Shown here one piece after another: positions 6,646 to 14,230 of a stretch of 14,230 nucleotides of DNA. The translations under genes were made by a program, and so were the position numbers. How positions within the stretch are numbered: the stretch's first letter is position 1; each line of letters starts with the position of its first letter. Under the pieces are notes generated by a model. It saw only the letters and a program-made list of their open reading frames with translations, did no database searches and had not been told where the DNA came from. The DNA is from CAZUCD01 sp964618855 (GTDB lineage Bacteria > Sumerlaeota > Sumerlaeia > SLMS01 > JANRJK01): contig CAZUCD010000097.1 of the NCBI GenBank assembly GCA_964618855.1, forward strand, positions 1-14,230. Direction: 5' to 3'.

Positions 6646-7388
6646 ACGCGTACGACCCCGAGGTGAACCTCTCCGAGGTGTTCTACAGCCTTCAGGGGGA
6701 GGGAACGCGCGCCGGGATGCCGTGCTTCTTCATCCGGCTGTCCGAGTGCAACCTGCGCTGCGTCTGGTGCGACTCGAAGTTCTCCTTCAAGACGGCGCTG
6801 CGCGTGCCGGCCTCCGCGATCCTGGCGGAGGCCGAGCGCTTCGGCTGCCGCCTTGTCGAGATCACCGGCGGGGAGCCGCTCCTGCAGCGTCCCGTCGTGG
6901 AGCACCTCGCGGCGGAACTGCACGGGCGCGGCTGCACGGTGCTGCTGGAGACGACGCTCTCCATGCCCATGGGCGGCCTCGATCCGCGCATCGTGAAGAT
7001 CGTGGACATCAAGTGCCCGGACAGCGGCATGTCGCACGCGATGCTCTGGGAGGAGATCGGGCACCTGGCCCCCGGCGACGAGATCAAGTTCGTCGTGGCC
7101 TCACGGCGCGACTTCGACTGGGCGCTTGAGGTCGTCGCCCGGCACGCGTCACTCCTGCGGCACGAGATACTGTTCTCCCCCGCGCTGGGGAAGGTGGAGG
7201 CGGACGACCTGGCGAAGTGGATCCTCGATGCGCGCGCGCCGGGACGGCTCCAGGTGCAGCTCCACAAGTTCCTCACGACGGAGGAGACGCGCGACTCGCT
7301 GCGCGCGCACCTGGAGAAGCTATCGCGCGACCACCCGGACCTTGTCGCCTCGGCGCGCGGGGAGTCGGAGGCGGAGACGCATGTCTGA
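6642..7388 (+). CDS. queE: 7-carboxy-7-deazaguanine synthase (radical SAM)
   Basis: QueE rearranges 6-carboxytetrahydropterin to 7-carboxy-7-deazaguanine in a SAM- and Mg-dependent radical reaction, the ring-contraction step of all 7-deazapurine pathways. The 248-residue protein shows VFYSLQGEGTRAG (13-25), SECNLRCVWCD (C36, C40, C43; CX3CX2C), ITGGEPL (74-80), the segment VDIKCPDSG (121-129) and VQLHKF (205-210) near the end. All are family hallmarks at the expected length, so it looks functional. The start is GTG at 6642 inside the stop of queF (GTGA overlap); the open frame continues far upstream, but only as a shadow of queF and the gene before it. The last eight bases overlap queC. The tail after about 225 is polar and variable. 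Confidence 0.96.
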   Translation: MNAYDPEVNLSEVFYSLQGEGTRAGMPCFFIRLSECNLRCVWCDSKFSFKTALRVPASAILAEAERFGCRLVEITGGEPLLQRPVVEHLAAELHGRGCTVLLETTLSMPMGGLDPRIVKIVDIKCPDSGMSHAMLWEEIGHLAPGDEIKFVVASRRDFDWALEVVARHASLLRHEILFSPALGKVEADDLAKWILDARAPGRLQVQLHKFLTTEETRDSLRAHLEKLSRDHPDLVASARGESEAETHV

Positions 7389-8070
7389 GCGCGCGGCGGT
7401 CGTGCTGGCATCGGGCGGGCTCGACTCGACCACGTGCCTGGCGATCGCGCGGTCGGAGGGCTACGCGCTCCACTCGATCACGTTCGACTATGGGCAGCGG
7501 CACCGGGTGGAACTCGACGCCGCGGAGGCGTGTGCGCGGCACTTCGGCGCCAGGCGCCACACCGTCGTCCACATCGACCTGCGCGCCATCGGCGGCAGCG
7601 CCCTGACCTCGGACATCGCCGTCCCGAAGGACCGCGCGGAAGCGGATATGGCCGCCGGGATTCCGCAGACCTACGTCCCCGCGCGTAACACGATCTTCCT
7701 TTCGTTCGCGCTCGGCTTTGCGGAGGTGCTCGGCGCGCACGACATCTTCATCGGCGCCAATGCGGTGGACTACTCGGGGTATCCCGACTGCCGCCCGGAG
7801 TTCATCGCTCAGTTCGAGGCGCTGGCAAACGTCGCGACGCGCGCGGGCATCGAGGGCAACCGCATCCGAGTCCACGCGCCGCTGATGAAGCTCTCCAAGG
7901 CGGGGATCATCCGCCTCGGCACGTCGCTCGGCGTGGACTACGGCATCACGCACAGTTGCTACGATCCGGACGACGATGGGCGCGCGTGCGGCGCCTGCGA
8001 CAGCTGCATCCTCCGCCGCGAGGGATTCCGCGCGGCAGGCGTGCCGGACCCGACGCGCTACCAGCCGTGA
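7381..8070 (+). CDS. queC: 7-cyano-7-deazaguanine synthase (preQ0 synthase)
   Basis: QueC converts 7-carboxy-7-deazaguanine and ammonia to preQ0 with ATP; its product is the substrate of the QueF encoded two genes upstream. The 229-residue protein has the PP-loop ATP pyrophosphatase motif SGGLDSTT (11-18), FDYGQRH (35-41), YVPARNTIFLS (98-108), GANAVDYSGYPDC (125-137) and the zinc site C193, C203, C206, C209 in SCYDPDDDGRACGACDSC. Length and motifs are standard. The start ATG at 7381 overlaps queE by eight bases, with GGAGG at 7367-7371 inside queE. queF-queE-queC thus form a tight overlapping unit; queD and a GTP cyclohydrolase are absent from the window. The next gene begins 20 bp later. 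Confidence 0.97.
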   Translation: MSERAAVVLASGGLDSTTCLAIARSEGYALHSITFDYGQRHRVELDAAEACARHFGARRHTVVHIDLRAIGGSALTSDIAVPKDRAEADMAAGIPQTYVPARNTIFLSFALGFAEVLGAHDIFIGANAVDYSGYPDCRPEFIAQFEALANVATRAGIEGNRIRVHAPLMKLSKAGIIRLGTSLGVDYGITHSCYDPDDDGRACGACDSCILRREGFRAAGVPDPTRYQP

Positions 8071-8090
8071 CCCCATCCAGGACCCGCACC

Positions 8091-10844
8091 ATGCGCCTCT
8101 CCGCGTTTGCTCCCGTGCTTGCGCTTGCCGTTTCAGCCTGCGCCCACGCGGCCCCGCCGAAGGAGCCGCGGCCCGCGCCGGTGCGCGAATGGAGCGTCGC
8201 GGACTACATCTCCGTCGCGTACGCATCCGGGCTCGCGCCGTCCCCAGATGGAAGGCGCGTCGCGTGGGTGAAGTCCATCCCGCGCGAGGACCTCGACCAC
8301 ACCGTCCACCACATCTTCCTTTCCGGCATCGAGGACGAGTTCGAGGTGCAGTTGACGAGGGGGGCTGAGGATTGCACCTCCCCCAAGTGGTCCCCCGACT
8401 CATCGGCGATCGCGTTCATCTCAGCGCGGCAGGACGCGGACGCCTCCCCCGACGATCCCCCGAACGAGAACGCCCAGCTCTGGAGGATCGACCTGCGCGG
8501 CGGCGAGCCCGCGCCCATCACATCCATCGACCGCGACGTCGTGGACTTCGGGTGGAAGGACGCCTCCACGATCATCTTCGCGGCGCCGGACGAGAAGTCG
8601 CTCACCGAGTTGGAAACCGAGGAGCGCGAGGACGAGTCGAACGTTGTCGAGGATGCACGCAACACGCCGCCTGTGCGGCTGTTCACGCTCTCGGTCGATG
8701 ACGGCACGGTCACGCGGCTGACGCGCAACGACGACTGGATCGAGTCCGTCTCGGTCTCGCCCGACGGCAGGTGGGCGTTCACCGTCCACCAGAAGTCGCT
8801 CAGCTACGAGTACGACGCGAAGGTGCCGCCGGAGTACTTCCTGACCGACACCGAGACGGGGGTCTCGTCCCGCGTGCTCGATGGCGGTAGATTCAATGTC
8901 TCCTCGGTGCAGTGGGAAGCGAAGTCCGACGCCCTGATAGCAGCGTACGCGTGGTCGAACGACCCGCTGTCGGTCGAGGCGACCGTGACGCGCCTGGCGC
9001 GGGTCGAGGCGGCGAGCCGCCGCGTCACTCCCATCGAGGCGACCTTCGACCCGGGCATCTCCAGCGATCCGGGCACGTATGAGGCCACCTATTCCGTGGG
9101 TGAGTCGGGCATCCTTGCGATGATGTGCAAGGGCGCCGTGAACCGGCCCGTGCTGCTGGAACGCAGCGGCAACTCGTGGCGCGAGAAGCCCATCGAGATC
9201 GAGTCACCCCAGACGGCCTTCAACCTGATCGCGGTGCCCGGCGGCAAGCACGCGATCGTGCTTCGCGCTGCCCCCGAGGCGCCGGAGTCTTGGACCGTCG
9301 GCCGGCTCTCCGGCGCAACCATATCGGAGGAGCGCGAACTCGTCGCGGCGAATGCGTCGTTCGCAAACCGCCCGTACGGGCGCGGGGAGTTGGTGACGTG
9401 GACGGGCGCGCGTGGGCGCGAGGTCGAGGGCGTCCTGCGTTGGCCCGTGAACTACGAGGATGGGCGGAAGCATCCAATGATCGTCACGATCCACGGCGGG
9501 CCCTTCGGCGCGGACATGCTCGCGTCGAACCTCTCCTGGTACGACACGACGGACTACTATGCTTCCCGGGGTGCGTTCGTGTTCTGCCCCAACTACCACG
9601 GCAGCTCGAACTATGGGCTGGAGTTCGCCGAGTCGATCGCGAACGGCAAGTACTACGAGTATCCCGTGGAGGACATCGAGAAGGGGATTGATTCGCTGGT
9701 GGCGCGGGGCCTCGTCGATCCGGGGCGCATCGCGCTCAAGGGCTGGTCGAACGGGGCGATCCTGACCCTTGCGCTAATCGCGCGCTCGGACCGCTATGCG
9801 GCGGCGGCCTCGGGCGCGGGGGGCGCGGAGTGGGTCGCGGACTGGGCCGTGTGCGCGTTCGGCGCGTCGTTCGCCCGCTACTACTTCGGCGCAAGCCCGC
9901 TCGACAACCCGCAGCGCTTCCTCGAACTCTCGCCATTCTACAACTTCGCCAAGGTGAAGACGCCCCTGATCGTCTTCCACGGGGACGCGGACACGGCGGT
10001 CCCCGCGCACCATGCGTGGGCGCAGTTCCGCGCGCTCCAGCAAGCCACCAGCACGCCCGTCCGCCTCGTCATGTTCCCCGGCGAGGAGCACCACATCGAC
10101 AAGCTCACTCACCGACGCCGGAAGATGGAGGAGGAGATCGCGTGGTTCGACCGGTTCCTCTTCCGGGAGACCCGCACGCCCGCCGCCGCGGATCTCGTTC
10201 GCGCGGGGAGCCCGCTTGCGCGACGGCTCGCGCTCGCGTCCACGGCCCGAGAGGGTTCCGCCTTCGGCGTCCTCGCGGTCGGCAGGCTCATTCCCGAGAC
10301 GGTGCGCTGGAACGGCATCGACGCGGGCCGATTTGAAGTGACCCGCGCGCAATTCGCCGCGTTCGACCCCACGCGCACGTTCGCGCCCGGGGAGGAGAAC
10401 CTCCCCGTGACGAACGTCACGTTCGAGCAGGCCCGCGACTACTGCGCGTGGCTGTCGAAACTCACCGGGACGGAGTGGACGCTGCCCGACGTGGCTGCGG
10501 CGGAAGTGCTCGACGAGGCGGCCGCCCCAACGGAGAACACGCTCGACTGGTGGAGCGGTTACGCGCCGCGCCCCGAGGCCGCGGAGAAGCTCCGCGCCGA
10601 GGCCGCGCGCATCGGTGCGACGGCGCCCCTGCTCCTGGCTGTCGGCTCGCTCGACGGCGCGCCCGACGCCGCATTTCCCGACCGCCTCATCTTCGACGCG
10701 GGAGGCAATGCGGCGGAATGGGCCACCGACGACGAGGGCCAGCCGACCCTCCGCGGCGGCAGCGCCGACCAACCCTCGGATCCGAAAACACCGTCGCCGG
10801 ATGCAGCACCTGAGTATCGAGGGTTTCGAGTGGTCAGGAGGTAG
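8091..10844 (+). CDS. Lipoprotein S9-family prolyl oligopeptidase-like peptidase with C-terminal SUMF1/FGE-like domain
   Basis: This 917-residue protein starts with a lipoprotein signal (VSAC lipobox, C17), so it is probably anchored in the envelope. Residues about 35-420 are a beta-propeller with TolB/DPP-like blades (SPDGRRVAWV, SPDSSAIAFIS, SPDGRWAF). Residues about 425-692 are the S9 alpha/beta hydrolase: HGGPFG (468-473), nucleophile S553 in GWSNG, catalytic aspartate D634 in HGDADTAVP and histidine H667 in GEEHH. The triad is intact, so it should cleave peptides, with exact specificity unknown. Residues about 720-917 match the SUMF1/FGE fold: GRFEVTRAQF, PVTNVTFEQARDYCAWL, GGNAAEW (871-877), RGGSA and a final GFRVVRR. 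The cysteines of true formylglycine-generating enzymes are missing (GFRV where they have GFRC), so this part is probably a binding or structural module. ATG at 8091 has AGGA at 8079-8082 and a clean signal peptide; the open frame upstream is a shadow of queC. Confidence 0.93.
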   Translation: MRLSAFAPVLALAVSACAHAAPPKEPRPAPVREWSVADYISVAYASGLAPSPDGRRVAWVKSIPREDLDHTVHHIFLSGIEDEFEVQLTRGAEDCTSPKWSPDSSAIAFISARQDADASPDDPPNENAQLWRIDLRGGEPAPITSIDRDVVDFGWKDASTIIFAAPDEKSLTELETEEREDESNVVEDARNTPPVRLFTLSVDDGTVTRLTRNDDWIESVSVSPDGRWAFTVHQKSLSYEYDAKVPPEYFLTDTETGVSSRVLDGGRFNVSSVQWEAKSDALIAAYAWSNDPLSVEATVTRLARVEAASRRVTPIEATFDPGISSDPGTYEATYSVGESGILAMMCKGAVNRPVLLERSGNSWREKPIEIESPQTAFNLIAVPGGKHAIVLRAAPEAPESWTVGRLSGATISEERELVAANASFANRPYGRGELVTWTGARGREVEGVLRWPVNYEDGRKHPMIVTIHGGPFGADMLASNLSWYDTTDYYASRGAFVFCPNYHGSSNYGLEFAESIANGKYYEYPVEDIEKGIDSLVARGLVDPGRIALKGWSNGAILTLALIARSDRYAAAASGAGGAEWVADWAVCAFGASFARYYFGASPLDNPQRFLELSPFYNFAKVKTPLIVFHGDADTAVPAHHAWAQFRALQQATSTPVRLVMFPGEEHHIDKLTHRRRKMEEEIAWFDRFLFRETRTPAAADLVRAGSPLARRLALASTAREGSAFGVLAVGRLIPETVRWNGIDAGRFEVTRAQFAAFDPTRTFAPGEENLPVTNVTFEQARDYCAWLSKLTGTEWTLPDVAAAEVLDEAAAPTENTLDWWSGYAPRPEAAEKLRAEAARIGATAPLLLAVGSLDGAPDAAFPDRLIFDAGGNAAEWATDDEGQPTLRGGSADQPSDPKTPSPDAAPEYRGFRVVRR

Positions 10845-10887
10845 GCTGGAAAAGGCGACCTGCCCTATCAGGCCAGCTTGAGTTTTC
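10845..10887 (+). terminator. Possible terminator after the S9 peptidase gene
   Basis: Just after the TAG, GCTGG (10845-10849) can pair with CCAGC (10873-10877), and an inner CCTG (10859-10862) pairs with CAGG (10869-10872) around a six-base loop, leaving a bulge on the left arm. A T-rich stretch TTGAGTTTT follows. It overlaps the end of the convergent DUF255 gene. The stem is interrupted, so this is weak. Confidence 0.3.
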
Positions 10888-12898
10888 TCGGATCCGCGAT
10901 TGGCGGCAGGCATGTCCTGCCGTTGCAGACGTAGGCGAGGGCGCCGGCGTTTGGCGGGGCCTTGCCTGCGAGGAGCGCGAGGTCGTCGCCGTCGCCACGG
11001 TGGAGGGCGACGATCGTGTTCGGCGAGAATCCGGCGAACGCGGCGGCCTCAAGTTCGCGCGCCGCGGCGGCCTCGCCCGAAATGACCACCGTCCGCGGCT
11101 CCTGCGCGCCGAAGTCCGCCGCGACGAGCATCATCGGAAACGCCGAAGGATGGCGCTCCGCGATGCCGGCGAAGGCGCGGAACGTGCCCTCCGCAAGATC
11201 GCGCCAGGCGTCCTCCCCAGTCCACGCGTGCAGGTGGAGCGCGGCGAGCGCGGCCATGGCGTTCCCGCTCGGCGTCGCGTTGTCGATGGGGTCCTGGGTG
11301 CGGACGATGAGGCGCTCGTGGTCGTCGGCGGTGAAGTAGAATCCCCCCTCCGGGTCGGCGAAGCGTGCGCGGACGGCGCCCATGATGCGGGCTGCGTCGC
11401 GTGCGTGTCGCGGCTCCCCGCGCGCGGCGGCCAGCTCCAGCAGCCCCGCCGCGAGGTAGGCGTGGCAGTCGAGGTAGCCCGGCAGGCGCCGCTCCCCCGC
11501 GGGCGCGACCGCGAGCACGCGGCCCTCCGCGTCCACGAGGCCCGCGAGGATGAAGTCCGCCGCGCGCGCGGCCATTTCCAGGGGCTCCGTGCCGAGTTCC
11601 GCGAGCCGCGCCGCGCGCGCCAGCGCCCAGATCATCAGCCCGTTCCATGAGGTGAGGTGCTTCTCGTCGCGGAATGGCTTGATGCGCCGCTCGCGTGCTT
11701 CGAAGAGGCGGGCGCGGCAGGATTCGAGGCGCGCGGCCGCCTCCGCGGGGGTGCAGCCCCCGGTCGCGGCAAGCTCCTCGGCGTCCAGCGCCACGCTGAG
11801 CACCGTCGTGCCGTGCTCGAAGTTCCCGTGCTCAGTCACGCCGTATGCCCGCATCGCGAACTCCGCATCGGCCCCCAGGACTTCGCGAAACTCCGCCGCG
11901 GTCCACGCGAAGAACTTCCCCTCCTCGCCCTCGGAGTCGGCATCCTGCGAGGAGAAGAAGGCCCCGTTGGGGGCGGTCATTTCGCGCGCGACGTAGGCAA
12001 CGATGCGCTGCGCGACGGCGCGGAGTGCGGGCTCGCGCGTCGCGGCGTAGCCCTCCGCGTACGCGTTCAGAAGGAGCGCGTTGTCGTAGAGCATCTTCTC
12101 GAAGTGCGGGACGGCCCATCGCTCGTCCACGGAATAGCGGGAGAATCCCCCGCCGAGTTGGTCGTGCATCCCGCCGCGCGCCATGTGGCGCAGCGTGGCG
12201 GTGGCCATGGCGAGGGCGTCCGCGTCGGCGAATCGGCTCCACGCGCGCAGCAGCAGCATGATGTGCATGGAGGGGGGGAACTTCGGTGCGCCGGTGGTGC
12301 CGCCGTGGCGATGGTCAAACCGCGCGCCCCACTCGCGGACGGCACGCCGGACCGTGTCGGGACCGATGCCCGCTGCGCCTGGCGCCGTGCGCAGCCGCGT
12401 CGAGCGCGCGATCGCGTCCACGACCTCGGCGGAGGACGACTCGATGTCGTCGCGGCGCTTCTCGTACGCCTCGGCAAGGATGCGCAGGAGCGTCGCAAAC
12501 CCGGGGCGTCCGTAGCCGTCCACCGGTGGAAAGTAGGTGCCGGCGAAGAACGGCTTAAGGTCGGGCGTGAGGAAGACGCTCATCGGCCAGCCCCCCTGCC
12601 CGTCGTTCATGAGCAGTGTGGCCTGCATGTAGATCGCGTCCAGGTCGGGGCGCTCCTCGCGGTCCACCTTGATGCTGATGAAGTGCTCCGCGAGGATGCG
12701 GGCGATGGCGGGGTCCTCGAAGGATTCGCGCTCCATCACGTGGCACCAGTGGCATGCGGAGTAGCCGATGGAGAGAAAGATGGGGCGGTCGAGTTCCCGC
12801 GCGCGGGCGAGCGCCTCCGGCCCCCAGGGATACCAGTCCACGGGGTTGTGCGCATGCTGCCGCAGGTAGGGGCTGGTTTCGTGGTGGAGGCGGTTCAT
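10868..12898 (-). CDS. DUF255 thioredoxin-domain protein (YyaL/SPATA20 family)
   Basis: This 676-residue protein is a full-length member of the family with an N-terminal thioredoxin-like domain (DUF255) and a C-terminal alpha/alpha six-hairpin barrel. The N-terminus MNRLHHETSPYLRQHAHNPV and the segment SACHWCHVMERESF (47-60, with C49 and C52 as a CHWC redox-type motif) are hallmarks, followed by KVDREERPDLDAIYM and GGWPMSVFLTPD. The barrel (about 180-650) has KFPPSMH and later ADSEGEEGKF, and the protein ends with the conserved CNGRTCLPP (C658, C663). No membrane segment or signal peptide is seen. The biochemical role of the family is not established; a thiol function is inferred from CXXC and the barrel resembles sugar epimerases/glycosidases. 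ATG at 12896-12898 is chosen because it starts the conserved N-terminus; the frame runs 37 codons further without family similarity. Transcribed alone, convergent with the peptidase gene. Confidence 0.95.
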   Translation of the reverse strand: MNRLHHETSPYLRQHAHNPVDWYPWGPEALARARELDRPIFLSIGYSACHWCHVMERESFEDPAIARILAEHFISIKVDREERPDLDAIYMQATLLMNDGQGGWPMSVFLTPDLKPFFAGTYFPPVDGYGRPGFATLLRILAEAYEKRRDDIESSSAEVVDAIARSTRLRTAPGAAGIGPDTVRRAVREWGARFDHRHGGTTGAPKFPPSMHIMLLLRAWSRFADADALAMATATLRHMARGGMHDQLGGGFSRYSVDERWAVPHFEKMLYDNALLLNAYAEGYAATREPALRAVAQRIVAYVAREMTAPNGAFFSSQDADSEGEEGKFFAWTAAEFREVLGADAEFAMRAYGVTEHGNFEHGTTVLSVALDAEELAATGGCTPAEAAARLESCRARLFEARERRIKPFRDEKHLTSWNGLMIWALARAARLAELGTEPLEMAARAADFILAGLVDAEGRVLAVAPAGERRLPGYLDCHAYLAAGLLELAAARGEPRHARDAARIMGAVRARFADPEGGFYFTADDHERLIVRTQDPIDNATPSGNAMAALAALHLHAWTGEDAWRDLAEGTFRAFAGIAERHPSAFPMMLVAADFGAQEPRTVVISGEAAAARELEAAAFAGFSPNTIVALHRGDGDDLALLAGKAPPNAGALAYVCNGRTCLPPIADPRKLKLA

Positions 12899-13027
12899 GG
12901 GGTGGCATCCCTGCGCATGTGGGCGTTCACTCGGGTGGCGTGCCGCCCGCTGCGTCCGACGTTTGGAGCCGCGACACGGCGAAGCAACCCGGAACGGGCT
13001 CCACACCACCGGCGTCGGCCCAAATGA

Positions 13028-13071
13028 GAACCCGCCCGTTCAGCCTGACACGAGCCAAACGGGCGGGCTTC
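13028..13071 (-). terminator. Strong inverted-repeat terminator between the M28 peptidase and DUF255 genes
   Basis: CCCGCCCGTT (13031-13040) and AACGGGCGGG (13058-13067) form a perfect 10-bp stem around a 17-base loop. GAA at 13028-13030 and TTC at 13069-13071 can add three pairs with one bulged C. On the minus strand the stem is followed by a moderately T-rich stretch; on the plus strand by CAGTTTTT. Both genes around it are on the minus strand, so it should end M28 transcription and separate it from the DUF255 gene. The rest of the 218-bp gap (12899-13116) shows nothing I can name. Confidence 0.75.
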
Positions 13072-13116
13072 AGTTTTTCATCCGGTCTCCAAACCCCGGC
13101 CCCTGCCCCCTGCTCC

Positions 13117-14230
13117 TCACTCCCGCCTTGTCGGCGTGATGGAGAGCGTCATGCGCTGGCCGTCGCGCTCGATGACGACGTCGTTCGGCTTGTCGACCTT
13201 GATGCGATCGAGGGCGTACATGAAGTCATAGATGTTGGTGACGGTGGCGGGGCCGAGCTGGACGATGATGTCGCCCGCCTTGAGGCCCGCCTTCTCCGCG
13301 GGGCCGCCAGCGACCACGTCGGCGATGGCCATGCCCTTCACCTCGCGCGTGTAGTCCGGCACTGTGCCGGTGTACGCGCGCATGCCGCCGCGCTGGCCAC
13401 GGGGACCCTTGCGCGCCCACTTCGCGTAGGTCAGCGACTTGTCCGCGCGGGCGAGCTGCAGGACCAGGCCCGCCGTGAACTGCGCCACGCGGTCGAGCTC
13501 CTCGTAGGCGATCTTGTCCGCGGTGTCCGTTGGGCGGTGGTAGTCGAGGTGGAGTCCCGTGAAGAACTCGAGGGCGGGAACCTTCGCACCGTAGAACGCC
13601 GCGCTGTCGGTCGGCTGGTAGGGATCGTCCTCGGTCACGACGTTGAAGCCGATGGGGACGTTCGCCTTTTCGAGGTGCGCCGCCCAGTCGGGGCTGGAGC
13701 CGAGTCCCTGGATCGTCAGCGTGTTGTCGCGCATGCGGCCAACCATGTCCAGGTTGACGTAGGCCGTGATGGGGCGGCCGCCGATGTCCACCTTCTTGGT
13801 GAAGTGCTCGGAGCCGAGCAGGCCAAGTTCCTCCCCCGACCAGAACCCGACGAGGATGTCGCGGCGGCGCTCTGCGGAGGTCTCGGCGATCATGCGCGCG
13901 GCGGCGAGGACAGCGGACGTGCCCGAGGCATTGTCGTCCGCACCGTAGTGCGTCTGCCCAAGCTCGCCGACCTTCGCGAGCGAGCCGCCACCCTTGCCGT
14001 CGCCAAGGTGGTCGTAGTGGGCCCCCATCGCGATTATGTCCGTGGTGACGTCGTCCTTGTGCGTGGCCGGGATGATCGCGAGGATGTTGTGGCCCGTGAC
14101 CTTCTCCTTCTCCAACTCTGTCTTGATGCGCAGCTTCACGTTGGGGATCTCGAATCCCATCGCGTGCGGGTTGCCTGTATCGAGGTCCTTCTGGATTTCC
14201 TCGGCGTTCCTGCCAGCGGCGTCGAAGAGG
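13117..14230 (-). CDS. M28-family metallopeptidase with C-terminal PDZ domain (5' end outside window)
   Basis: The minus-strand frame is open from the right edge to TGA at 13117-13119, giving 371 codons including the stop, so the N-terminus is missing. Numbering from the internal Met at 14160, the di-zinc site of M28 aminopeptidases is complete: H48 in AHYDHLG, D76 in GADDNASG, the E110/E111 pair in SGEELGLLGS, D138 in NLDMVGR and H208 in LDYHRPTDT. Upstream of that Met the text continues with LFDAAGRNAEEIQKDLDTG, the usual lead-in after a PA domain, so this Met is not the start. Residues about 275-345 are a PDZ domain (GMAIADVVAGGPAEKAGLKA then GDIIVQLG), likely for substrate or partner binding. 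The family is usually exported, but the signal peptide would lie outside the window. It ends 46 bp before a strong terminator. Confidence 0.94.
   Translation of the reverse strand, partial: LFDAAGRNAEEIQKDLDTGNPHAMGFEIPNVKLRIKTELEKEKVTGHNILAIIPATHKDDVTTDIIAMGAHYDHLGDGKGGGSLAKVGELGQTHYGADDNASGTSAVLAAARMIAETSAERRRDILVGFWSGEELGLLGSEHFTKKVDIGGRPITAYVNLDMVGRMRDNTLTIQGLGSSPDWAAHLEKANVPIGFNVVTEDDPYQPTDSAAFYGAKVPALEFFTGLHLDYHRPTDTADKIAYEELDRVAQFTAGLVLQLARADKSLTYAKWARKGPRGQRGGMRAYTGTVPDYTREVKGMAIADVVAGGPAEKAGLKAGDIIVQLGPATVTNIYDFMYALDRIKVDKPNDVVIERDGQRMTLSITPTRRE

Noticed and set aside
7273..8403. 376-residue open frame on the minus strand across queC
   Set aside because: It is Arg/Ala-rich, antisense to queE, queC and the peptidase start, and has no recognisable motif; long antisense frames are expected at this GC content.
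9774..10913. 379-residue open frame on the minus strand under the S9 peptidase
   Set aside because: It lies antisense to the conserved catalytic and SUMF1-like domains, with a low-complexity Arg/Gly/Glu composition and no family motif.
12899..13009. N-terminal extension of the DUF255 protein by 37 residues
   Set aside because: The family start MNRLHHETSPYLRQ is at 12898. The extension is Arg/Pro/His-rich, with no signal peptide or similarity to the family.
11657..13027. 456-residue plus-strand open frame opposite the DUF255 gene
   Set aside because: The minus strand carries clear DUF255 motifs through this region. The plus-strand translation is a composition shadow.

Overview
The window is a gene-dense, GC-rich bacterial chromosome segment. 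It has long open frames, TTG and GTG starts beside ATG, short or overlapping gene junctions and mostly weak Shine-Dalgarno sites. A transmembrane Ser/Thr kinase, a lipoprotein with a lipobox and several exported enzymes suggest a free-living bacterium with a complex envelope. A kinase joined to a GspG-like pseudopilin domain and an S9 peptidase joined to a SUMF1/FGE-like domain resemble what is found in Planctomycetota-like or Sumerlaeota/Hydrogenedentota-like lineages. That placement is inference; no marker gene in the window fixes the phylum. I saw no tRNA, rRNA, CRISPR array, insertion sequence, integrase or phage gene, so this looks like core or ordinary accessory chromosome rather than an island.

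Layout. (1) 1-357: C-terminal end of an unrecognised gene. (2) 488-3033 (+): a TTG-started membrane Ser/Thr kinase with an extracytoplasmic pseudopilin-like domain, then after 14 bp a TTG-started multi-pass membrane protein; a candidate sigma70-type promoter lies at 421-449. (3) 3067-3942 (-): a PfkB-family (1-phosphofructokinase-like) sugar kinase, convergent with the membrane protein and divergent from the next block. (4) 4027-10844 (+): six co-directional genes with gaps of 51 bp or less: a radical SAM/SPASM enzyme with an extra C-terminal beta-rich domain, a small single-pass membrane protein, the 7-deazaguanine (queuosine) genes queF-queE-queC with overlapping ends, and a large lipoprotein S9 peptidase carrying a C-terminal SUMF1/FGE-like domain. 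(5) 10868-12898 (-): a DUF255 (YyaL/SPATA20-like) thioredoxin-fold plus alpha/alpha-barrel protein, convergent with the peptidase. (6) 13117-14230 (-): an M28 metallopeptidase with a C-terminal PDZ domain, cut by the right edge, separated from the DUF255 gene by a clear inverted-repeat terminator.

How the genes work together. The strongest pathway is queuosine biosynthesis: QueE makes 7-carboxy-7-deazaguanine, QueC converts it to preQ0 and QueF reduces preQ0 to preQ1. QueD, GTP cyclohydrolase, Tgt and QueA are not in the window and must be encoded elsewhere if the pathway is complete. The rest is a mix of envelope signalling (kinase), exported proteolysis (S9 and M28 peptidases) and sugar phosphate metabolism. 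I did not find a convincing new multi-gene system. The most unusual items are the two domain fusions and the radical SAM protein with its extra domain.
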